In this document: positions 57,935 through 64,000 of the stretch, one piece after another
Layout: every line of letters starts with the position of its first letter
How positions within the stretch are numbered: position 1 is the stretch's first letter
From: Halobaculum saliterrae
GTDB lineage: Archaea; Halobacteriota; Halobacteria; Halobacteriales; Haloferacaceae
Direction: 5' to 3'
Assembly: GCF_009831625.1 (NCBI RefSeq)
Contig: NZ_WUUS01000004.1
Coordinates: forward strand, 15,743-79,742
Length of the DNA: 64,000 bases
Notes under the pieces: model-generated
Told to the model about the DNA's origin: nothing
The model's database searches: none
Seen by the model: only the letters and a program-made list of their open reading frames with translations
Translations under genes and position numbers: made by a program

Positions 57935-59281
57935 TCAGACGAGACTGGCGCCGTCGAAGTCGCCGCGGGCGCGGTCCACGTCCATCAGCTCGAGGATCGT
58001 CGGCGCGATGTCGAACAGGTCCGCGTCGGCGATGGTCGCGTCGGGGTCGTCGACGAACAGCGTCGCGTTCTCGAAGCTGTGCATCCCGTTGCGCGGTCCC
58101 GTCGAGAAGACGCCGTCGTCGTGCGGCTTGAACTTCGACTTCAGGTCGAACCCGTGGTTCGGGATGATCGTCAGGTCCGGCGCGATGTCGTCGTGGTCGC
58201 CGCGGAACGCGTCCTGCTTCTCGACGACGCGCTTGGCGACGGGCGTGCCGTCGGGGCCCTCGAGCGACTCGATGTCGGCCTTCAGCTCGTCGCGGACGGC
58301 CTCGTAGTCGGACTGGGGCACCGAGCCGCGGGGCTCGCGCCCCTCGAGGTTGATGTAGAGACGACCGGGAATGAGCGAGTACGCGCGCGCGTCGTCGTCG
58401 ATGTCGCTCAACTCCTCGTGGTCGTCGTCCTCGAAGGAGAGCCACCCCTCGTCCTGGAGCCACTGGTTGATCTCGACCTCGTAGTCCTGCACGGTGAAGC
58501 CGTGGTCGGAGGCGACGACGAGCGTGACGTCGTCCGGGAGCATCTCGCGGATCTCGCCGACGTAGTCGTCGACCTTCTCGTAGAACTCCATGAACTCCTC
58601 GTAGTACTCGCCGTCGCGGGCGTAGTCCTCGAACAGGAAGTGGTTCACCCGGTCGGTCGTCATGAAGACGCCGAAGAACAGGTCCCAGTCGTCCTGCTTG
58701 AGGTAGTGACTGAACGCCTCGAACCGCCTGTCGAGGGTCTCGTGGGAGACGTCGAGGAACTCCGATTTGTCGTCCTTGTGCCCGAGCTTCGCGTTCGTGT
58801 CGATGCGGTAGTCGATCGACTCCAGATACTCCCGGAGGTCGTCGGGGTAGGCGGCCTTGTCGACGCCCGGCGAGAGGAACCCGGAGACCATGCGCTGGAC
58901 GTTGCGCTGGGGCGGGAACGTCACCGGAACGTTCAGGACCGTCGCGTCGCGGCCGTCGTCGGCGATCCGGTCCCAGATGCGCGTCGCCTGCACGTCGCGA
59001 CCCATCGGAACGTACGTGTCGTAGCTCCCGATCTCACGGTCCTGAAAGCCGTAAACGCCCGTCTCGCCCGGATTCACGCCCGTCGTGAGCGCCGGCCAGC
59101 AGGCCGACGACTCCGGCGGCACGATCGAGTCGATGGCGGCGGCCGATCCCTCGTCGGCGAGCGCGGCGAAGTTCGGGAACCGGTCGGGGTGTTCGGCGAG
59201 CAGCGAGTGGGGTACCCCGTCGATACCGATGAACGCGACCCGCGGGTCGTCGTCCCCGCGGAGCCGATCGAATAGTCCCAT
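57935..59281 (-). CDS. Alkaline phosphatase-superfamily phosphodiesterase
   Basis: A protein of 448 aa. Metal-binding Asp is in VAFIGIDGVPHSLL, the nucleophile region is PPESSACWPALTTGVNPGETGVYGF, then FGVFMTTDRVNHFLF (Asp, His) and VVASDHGFTVQDYEV (Asp-His) complete the two-metal site; a late His is in RNGMHSFENATLFV. Relatives hydrolyse phosphodiesters, nucleotide-sugar or lipid-linked phosphates. No signal peptide is present, so it acts in the cytoplasm. An AGGAG sequence 5 nt before ATG 59281 resembles the leader of korA. Confidence 0.9.
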   Translation of the reverse strand: MGLFDRLRGDDDPRVAFIGIDGVPHSLLAEHPDRFPNFAALADEGSAAAIDSIVPPESSACWPALTTGVNPGETGVYGFQDREIGSYDTYVPMGRDVQATRIWDRIADDGRDATVLNVPVTFPPQRNVQRMVSGFLSPGVDKAAYPDDLREYLESIDYRIDTNAKLGHKDDKSEFLDVSHETLDRRFEAFSHYLKQDDWDLFFGVFMTTDRVNHFLFEDYARDGEYYEEFMEFYEKVDDYVGEIREMLPDDVTLVVASDHGFTVQDYEVEINQWLQDEGWLSFEDDDHEELSDIDDDARAYSLIPGRLYINLEGREPRGSVPQSDYEAVRDELKADIESLEGPDGTPVAKRVVEKQDAFRGDHDDIAPDLTIIPNHGFDLKSKFKPHDDGVFSTGPRNGMHSFENATLFVDDPDATIADADLFDIAPTILELMDVDRARGDFDGASLV

Positions 59282-59286
59282 GGGAA

Positions 59287-59291
59287 CTCCT
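59287..59291 (-). promoter_or_regulatory. Shine-Dalgarno core of the phosphodiesterase gene
   Basis: AGGAG on the minus strand, 5 nt before ATG 59281, within cgcggaaggagttccc. The leader resembles that of korA (cgcgggaaggagttacc). It fixes the start codon and implies a leadered mRNA. Confidence 0.55.
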
Positions 59292-59443
59292 TCCGCGGGG
59301 GCGGGTAAAGTAATTCAGGTTCCGTCGGCCGGTGACGGCTGTCTCCGACGGCGGCAACGTCTGCCGTCCGGCGGGTGTGGCGGGCGACGACTGCCGCGCG
59401 CTCGTCGGTACCGTTTTGTCGGCGCCGCTCGCAGGCACCCCGA

Positions 59444-60805
59444 ATGCCGGACGACGGCCGTGCTCCGACCGACGTCCGTCGCGACAACGAGCGGACCGAC
59501 CGCCCCGGCGACGACGCCGACCCCGACCCGTTCGACGCGTTCCGGCAGCTCCGGGCGCTCCCCGGCGACGTGCTCGTGTTGTCGCTGGCGATGTTCGCGT
59601 TCAGCCTCGGCTTTCAGGCGACCGGCCGGTACCTCCCGCAGTACCTCGCGGTGCTCGGCGCGTCCAGCCTCGCGCTCGGGGCGTTCGGATCCGTCGGCAA
59701 CCTCGTCTCGGCGGTGTTCCCGTACCCCGGCGGCGCGCTGTCGGATCGCCTCGGCTCGCGCACGTCGCTCACGCTGTTCGGGTTCGCCTCGACGCTCGGC
59801 TTCCTCGTGTGGTGGGCGGCGGACCCGTTCCGGAGCGTGGCGGTCGGCCCGACGAACCTCGCGGTCGTCATGGTGTTTCTGGGGCTGTTCCTCTCACAGG
59901 CGTGGAAGTCGTTCGGCCTCGGCGCGACCTTCGCGATCGTGAAGCAGTCCGTGCCCGCGGACCGACTCGCCTCCGGCTTCGCGGCCACCGAGACGTTCCG
60001 ACGGACGGCGTTTCTCCTCGGCCCGCTGCTCGTCGCCGCCGTCCTCTCGGCGTACGCGTTCACCGAGGGCTTTCGGCTCGTGTTGTTGGGGGCGGCGGTC
60101 GTCGGGGGGATCGCAACGGTCGCGCAGTTCGCCCTCTACGACGCCTCCAACGACTCCATCGGGGACTCCTTCGAGGGCGTCGCCTCGGTTGTCGATGACC
60201 TCCGGTCGCTCCCGGACACGCTCCGCCCGTTGCTGGTCGGCGACACGCTGGTGCGGTTCGCCAACGGAATGGTGTACGTGTTCTTCGTGCGCGTCGTCGT
60301 CGACGTGCTCGCCGTGGGCGCGACACTCCCGGTCGTCGGCGACCTCTCGCCGGAGGCGTACTTCGGCGTCCTGCTCGGCGTCGAGATGGCCGTCGCCCTG
60401 CTCACGATGGTGCCGGTCGCGCGGCTCGCGCGGTCGGTCGGCCTCAAGCCGGTGGTCGCGCTCGGCTTCGCCGTCTACGCCGTGTTCCCCGCGATGCTGA
60501 TCTTCGCGCCGCCGGACGCGACGGTGCTGGCGGCGATGTTCGCGTTCTCCGGGCTCCGCTTCGCGGGACTCCCCGCCCACAAGGCGCTCATCGTCGGGCC
60601 GGCCGAGGCCGACGCCGGCGGACGGGTCACCGGGACCTACTACCTCGTTCGGAACGTGATCACGATCCCGAGCGCCCTCGTCGGCGGCTGGATCTACGGG
60701 CGCTCGCCCGAGACGGCGTTCGCCCTCGCGACGGCCGTCGGACTCGTCGGCGTGGCGTACTTCCTCCTGGAGGGTCGAGAGTTCGCGGCGTACTCGAACG
60801 GGTGA
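59444..60805 (+). CDS. Major facilitator superfamily transporter
   Basis: About 453 aa from ATG 59444 with about twelve transmembrane helices after a 45-residue acidic N-terminal tail. The MFS loop 2-3 motif is GGALSDRLGSRTSLTLFGF and a related one appears after helix 8 (VARLARSVGLKPVVALGF). The transport substrate cannot be told; the drug/metabolite efflux type is likely. An accgttttgtcgg element 25-33 nt upstream suggests a leaderless start. It is divergent from the phosphodiesterase gene. Confidence 0.9.
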   Translation: MPDDGRAPTDVRRDNERTDRPGDDADPDPFDAFRQLRALPGDVLVLSLAMFAFSLGFQATGRYLPQYLAVLGASSLALGAFGSVGNLVSAVFPYPGGALSDRLGSRTSLTLFGFASTLGFLVWWAADPFRSVAVGPTNLAVVMVFLGLFLSQAWKSFGLGATFAIVKQSVPADRLASGFAATETFRRTAFLLGPLLVAAVLSAYAFTEGFRLVLLGAAVVGGIATVAQFALYDASNDSIGDSFEGVASVVDDLRSLPDTLRPLLVGDTLVRFANGMVYVFFVRVVVDVLAVGATLPVVGDLSPEAYFGVLLGVEMAVALLTMVPVARLARSVGLKPVVALGFAVYAVFPAMLIFAPPDATVLAAMFAFSGLRFAGLPAHKALIVGPAEADAGGRVTGTYYLVRNVITIPSALVGGWIYGRSPETAFALATAVGLVGVAYFLLEGREFAAYSNG

Positions 60806-60924
60806 CCGCCCAGCGATCAGGATCGCGGACCGACCGAATCGGGTCGGAGAGTGAAGAGTGAGCAATCGGGGAGCGGAACGACCGGTGCCCGAGCGATGTC
60901 GGCGCGGTTCCCGAGTGCGGTCGC

Positions 60925-61356
60925 TCAGGCTCCGTCGGCCGCCTCGACCGCCCGCGACAGGAGGTCGACGACCGAATCGAGCGCGTCGAGCCCGTCCCGT
61001 TTCGCCACGGCCCCGGCGACGTCGGGCCCCGAATCGAGGTCGTCGACGGCGCCCGAGAGCACCACGACCGGGACGTCCGTCTCGACCTGATGGACCGCGG
61101 TCGCCACCTCGGCGGCGTCGGTCAGTGGCGGCCGGTGGTCGGTGACGACGGCGTCGGCTCCGGACCGGACCGCCGAGGCGGCGTCGTCGGCCCCGTCCGC
61201 GTTGACGACGTCGATCCCGGAGTACGACCGCCGGAGATAGGCGTCCGCCAGCCCGGCGAAATCGTCGTCCGGCTCGACGTGGACGACCCGGAGGTCTCCC
61301 GGGTCGTCGTCGCGGTCTCGATCCCCCCCTGTCCGGTACGAGTCGTGTGTCGACAT
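60925..61356 (-). CDS. Receiver-domain protein (divergent response regulator)
   Basis: A protein of 143 aa. After a charged 20-residue tail, the fold is LRVVHVEPDDDFAGLADAYL (acidic pair), AVVTDHRPPLTDAAEVA (phosphoacceptor Asp in place), VPVVVLSGA (switch Ser) and GAVAKRDGLDALDSVVDLL (Lys). The loop after the Asp departs from the usual PGxxG. No output domain is attached; haloarchaea have many such stand-alone receivers. A clear TATA (61384-61391) precedes it. Confidence 0.78.
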   Translation of the reverse strand: MSTHDSYRTGGDRDRDDDPGDLRVVHVEPDDDFAGLADAYLRRSYSGIDVVNADGADDAASAVRSGADAVVTDHRPPLTDAAEVATAVHQVETDVPVVVLSGAVDDLDSGPDVAGAVAKRDGLDALDSVVDLLSRAVEAADGA

Positions 61357-61383
61357 CCTCGCGTCGCGACGTGCACAATGGCA

Positions 61384-61391
61384 CTATTTAA
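61384..61391 (-). promoter_or_regulatory. TATA box of the receiver gene
   Basis: TTAAATAG on the minus strand, 28-35 nt before ATG 61356, in an AT-rich stretch that stands out from its surroundings. It fits the haloarchaeal TATA consensus and implies a leader of only a few nt, or none. Confidence 0.65.
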
Positions 61392-61530
61392 CATGAACGA
61401 TGCCGTCAACGGCTGCGGGATCGTCCGATGGCGGACACCCAGCGCTCGGCCCCCAGGGATCGACGCGTGACTGTCGGCGCCCGACGCCGCGTGGCGATGG
61501 GGATTTGAGGTGGGGGCGCCAACACCGACC

Positions 61531-61869
61531 GTGAGCGAGGAGTCACGCGACGGCGCCGACGGGTCCGTTCCCTCCGAGTCGCGTCCCGACCGTCCCCCGA
61601 TCGCGGGGCTGCTGGAGACGTTGTCGGTGAAGCGCAACGCGGCGGTCGGGGCGGTCGTCGGCGTCGCGCTCGCCGTCGCCGTGTACGCGGTCCGGGCGCT
61701 CGAACTGCTCGGGCCGGCGGGCGGCACCCGCGAGTACCCGGTGCTCGGCCCGGACGGCTACTTCCTCCTGCTCGCGTTCGTGCTCGCGTCGGCGACGACG
61801 CTGTTCGTCGTCTCGGTGCTGACGGTCGTCTCCGCGATCCGGGCTCTCCGCGCCGACGACGCGCCCTGA
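61531..61869 (+). CDS. Two-helix membrane protein of unknown function
   Basis: About 112 aa from GTG 61531. A charged N-terminal tail (SEESRDGADGSVPSESRPD) precedes helix one (AAVGAVVGVALAVAVYAVRAL) and helix two (YFLLLAFVLASATTLFVVSVLTVVSAI). I recall similar short proteins in many haloarchaea under a DUF number; no function is known. GTG 61510 is an alternative start; a gatttgagg element about 27 nt upstream of 61531 favours the shorter one. Confidence 0.68.
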   Translation: MSEESRDGADGSVPSESRPDRPPIAGLLETLSVKRNAAVGAVVGVALAVAVYAVRALELLGPAGGTREYPVLGPDGYFLLLAFVLASATTLFVVSVLTVVSAIRALRADDAP

Positions 61870-61927
61870 GCGACGGGTCGGTTCGGCACCGAAACCGTCG
61901 ACTTCGTGCGAAACGTGACCGATCCGT

Positions 61928-62151
61928 ATGGTCGTGCTCGCCGGCGGTCCGGTCGTTCGGCCGCTGCTGACTGGAGTGCTGTTCTCGTCCCGACGCTCGC
62001 GTTCCTCTGGCTGCCTCGTCTCCTCGACCGGCTCCGGATCGACGTGCTCGTCGAGCACACGGTGCGGATGGCCGCGGACGACGGCGCGACCGCCGAGGAC
62101 GTCGTGAGGCGAGCGGACCCGGCCGTCACGGTCGGCTCCCGACGCCCGTGA
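61928..62151 (+). pseudogene. Possible frameshifted short membrane-protein gene
   Basis: From ATG 61928 the frame reads MVVLAGGPVVRPLLTGVLFS, a plausible start of a hydrophobic protein; the next part that looks protein-like (VLVPTLAFLWLPRLLDRLRI, then DVLVEHTVRMAADDGATAED) is in another frame and runs to 62151. Joined, they would give about 75 aa. Either a single frameshift (biological or sequencing) broke a small gene or the resemblance is chance. Low confidence. Confidence 0.25.
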
Positions 62152-62158
62152 GTCCGTC

Positions 62159-63481
62159 TCAGTTGGTGTCGAACTCCTCGGGGGACCCGGCCAGCGCCGT
62201 GAACCGCTCGGCGCCCGCGCGGGTTCCCTTCGCGATGAGCACGTCGCCGACGCGCAGTCGCGTTCCCGCTCCCGGCGAGACGATCCACTCGCCGTCCTCG
62301 TCTTGGGTCTCGCCGTCGTTCCCGTCCTCCGCGGCGGCTGGGTCGTCCCGGGCCCCCTCCTCGTCGGCGCGACCGTCGCCCTCCTCCCGGCGACCGCGAC
62401 GGACGGCGATGACGCGCATGCCGGTCTCCGTCTTCACCTCGCGGTCTCCCAACGTCGCACCGGCGAGCCCCGACTCCGGTGCGACGACCGTGCGGACGAT
62501 GACCTCGTCGGACTCCTCGACGGCCTCCGCGACGACCGGGTGCGCCTCCAGCCCGCGGAGGACGCCCTCGCTGATCTCGAGGGCGGCGTCGCTGATCACC
62601 TCGGTCGCCGACGCGAGGTGGACCAGCCCCCGCAGCGACACCGGGTCGTCGACGCCGGCGGCCGCCCGGAGCGTCCACGCCTCGAAGCGGGACTGCAGGG
62701 CGTCAACCTCCGCCTCCAGCTCGGCGACCTCCTCGGCGACGCCCCGGCTGTCGAACAGCACGGCGCCGTAGGCCAGATCGACCGCGAGCTCGCTCATGTT
62801 CTTCATCAGGACGATGGAGTCGACGGCGCGTTCGAGGTCGGCGACGGCCGGCTCGGGCGACGCCGGGGGCTCGTACGCCTCCCCCGAGGCCGCCTCGTAC
62901 ACCTCGCTCAGTCCCTCGTCGAACCCCCGGAGGATCAGCGCGTCGCCCGCGCGGAGCTCGGTCTCGCGGTCCGGGTTGGTGATCCAGCGGGCCTTGCCGG
63001 TCGCCTGCTCGCGGCGGACGGCGATGACGCGCACCCCCGTCTCGGTCTCCATGTTGATGCCGGCGAGGGTCCGGCCGACGTACGGCGAGTCGTCGGCGAC
63101 GGGGACGCGCACGAGCGTCTCGACGGCCTCCGGCAGCGCCGCCCGCATCGCGTCGGGGAGGCCCACCTCCTCGAGCACGACCTTCGCGATGTCGCCCGCG
63201 GCGTCGCTGATCTTCTCGGCGGCGCCGACGACGCCCAGCACGGGCGCCAGATCCTCCACGTCCTCGGGCGAGCGCGCGGCCATCATCACGCTCATGCGCG
63301 CCTGCAACTGGAGCACGTCCATCCGCGACTCCAGCGCCAGCACCTCCGCCGCGAGGTCCGGGCTCCCGTGCAGCACCGCCGAGTACGACAGGTCGATGAG
63401 CAGCTCCGCGGTGTCCTTCATCTCGGCCAGCACGGCCTTCACGCTCGTCGGCTCGTACTCGACGGGCTCGTCTCGGTGCAT
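62159..63481 (-). CDS. Tandem PhoU-like and RCK_C (TrkA-C) domain protein
   Basis: About 440 aa from ATG 63481. The protein consists of two repeats of the same unit: a PhoU-like helical domain (VLAEMKDTAELLIDLSYSAVLHGS; VLMKNMSELAVDLAYGAVLFDS) followed by a TrkA-C domain (GRTLAGINMETETGVRVIAVRR; GATLGDREVKTETGMRVIAVRR). The ligand-binding TrkA-C parts usually sense a cation or nucleotide and gate a transporter; a potassium or cation channel partner is probable, though no transporter is adjacent. The insert RREEGDGRADEEGARDD in the second half is acidic and variable. Internal duplication is clear. Confidence 0.88.
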   Translation of the reverse strand: MHRDEPVEYEPTSVKAVLAEMKDTAELLIDLSYSAVLHGSPDLAAEVLALESRMDVLQLQARMSVMMAARSPEDVEDLAPVLGVVGAAEKISDAAGDIAKVVLEEVGLPDAMRAALPEAVETLVRVPVADDSPYVGRTLAGINMETETGVRVIAVRREQATGKARWITNPDRETELRAGDALILRGFDEGLSEVYEAASGEAYEPPASPEPAVADLERAVDSIVLMKNMSELAVDLAYGAVLFDSRGVAEEVAELEAEVDALQSRFEAWTLRAAAGVDDPVSLRGLVHLASATEVISDAALEISEGVLRGLEAHPVVAEAVEESDEVIVRTVVAPESGLAGATLGDREVKTETGMRVIAVRRGRREEGDGRADEEGARDDPAAAEDGNDGETQDEDGEWIVSPGAGTRLRVGDVLIAKGTRAGAERFTALAGSPEEFDTN

Positions 63482-63531
63482 CCGGTCGGGGAACGGTTCG
63501 ACGGGCCGGCCCAAAAGGGTTGCTCGGGCGC

Positions 63532-64000
63532 CTACTCCCGGTCGGCGTCCCGGAACAGCCGGTAGGAGGTCCGACCGACGGCGACGTCCTTCTGCTCGCC
63601 GTCGGGGGCGACGCTGGAGACCAGCGTGTCGGTGAAGCCCATCGAGCCGCCGGCTCGCAACACCTCGGCCTCGACGCGGAGGTCGTTGGTGGCGGGGCGG
63701 AGGTAGGTGACGTTGAGGTCGGTCGTCGCCAGCGACCCGGTGGTCGGCTCGTCGAACGTCGACCGCAGGGCGAACCCGGAGGCGGTGTCCACGAGCGTCG
63801 CCGCGATGCCGCCGTGGACCGATCCCACCGGCGACCCCGGGTTGATCAGCTTCTCGTCGTACGGGACGGACATGACGATCCGGCCGCGATCGAGCTCCTC
63901 GACGGTCAGATCGAGCCACGAGAGGAAGCCGTGGCTCTCGATGAACGCCTGCAGGAGCTCGACGTGGTCGGCGTCGATCGGATCGGATCCGTCGGTCGGG
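63532..64000 (-). CDS. PaaI family hotdog thioesterase (partial, start beyond window)
   Basis: The frame stays open through the right edge of the window; its 5' end is not seen. Read from the edge, residues are PTDGSDPIDADHVELLQAFI, then ESHGFLSWLDLTVEELDRGR, IVMSVPYDEKLINPGSPVG, and the hotdog core SVHGGIAATLVDTASGFALRS (Asp/His active region) and LNVTYLRPATND. It ends with SSVAPDGEQKDVAVGRTSYRL. It hydrolyses acyl-CoA or hydroxyaryl-CoA thioesters. A start at the internal Met (63873) would remove the first helix of the fold, so the partial call is preferred. Confidence 0.88.
   Translation of the reverse strand, partial: PTDGSDPIDADHVELLQAFIESHGFLSWLDLTVEELDRGRIVMSVPYDEKLINPGSPVGSVHGGIAATLVDTASGFALRSTFDEPTTGSLATTDLNVTYLRPATNDLRVEAEVLRAGGSMGFTDTLVSSVAPDGEQKDVAVGRTSYRLFRDADRE

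Overview
The window is ordinary chromosomal DNA from an extremely halophilic archaeon (class Halobacteria). The evidence is very high GC with a strong G/C bias at third codon positions, acidic proteins rich in Asp and Glu, frequent GTG starts, and start codons that often lie 23-35 nt downstream of a TATA-like element (leaderless mRNAs). Marker genes agree: glycerol-1-phosphate dehydrogenase, a double histone fold protein, an archaeal-type CCA-adding enzyme, MptD, AlaX, and tRNA introns with bulge-helix-bulge structure. From memory, the block azf - rpaC - histone - HDAC (about 37.7-44.2 kb) resembles the gene neighbourhood of Haloferax volcanii, so Haloferacales is likely. I saw no rRNA, CRISPR array, transposase or clear prophage.

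Layout. 0-8 kb: S9 peptidase, glutaredoxin-like protein, cobalamin adenosyltransferase, a Tat-exported protein, tRNA-Val, a CheY-like receiver, NikR, and a protein joining four CBS motifs to an HPF-like ribosome-hibernation domain. 8-11 kb: a three-gene operon with an archaellum ArlD/E-type domain protein, an actin-family protein and a PH-like membrane protein. 10.8-21 kb: AlaX, HD hydrolase, two tandem SDR paralogues, an NAD-kinase-like protein without the GGDGT motif, M28 peptidase, DUF420, Nudix, M48 peptidase and the lipid enzyme G1P dehydrogenase. 21-24.8 kb: LysE exporter, a metal module (DtxR-family repressor, GDT1-type exporter, palindromic operator) and a threonine-synthase paralogue that lacks the PLP lysine. 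24.8-33.5 kb: FAD oxidoreductase, K+ transport pair (RCK channel and TrkH), orphan E1-alpha, Zn alcohol dehydrogenase, a phosphoesterase and a PsiE-like protein.

33.6-44.2 kb: D-2-hydroxyacid dehydrogenase, intron-bearing tRNA-Met and tRNA-Asn, CCA enzyme, HDAC and histone in one operon, RPA, a Tat lipoprotein, tRNA-Arg with a repeat cluster, DUF309, HPP and an Azf-type glucose-6-phosphate dehydrogenase. 44.2-54 kb: MptD, creatininase-family protein, methyltransferase, pilin-like protein, a divergent pair of secreted protein and membrane-bound winged-helix regulator, EtfBA, CBS protein and prenyl synthase. 54-64 kb: 2-oxoacid:ferredoxin oxidoreductase, FNR-like protein, AlkP-family phosphodiesterase, MFS transporter, receiver protein, a duplicated PhoU/RCK_C protein, and a PaaI thioesterase that runs off the right edge.

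The most unusual signal is DNA-level. Three of the four tRNA genes (Val, Met, Arg) are followed on the 3' side by pseudo-copies of their own T-arm/acceptor 3' end. In each case a reverse-complement copy of part of the T-arm precedes the pseudo-copy, across a 31-42 nt spacer built from GAGCGAAGCGAG-like sequence. The second candidate system is the ArlD/E-actin-PH operon.
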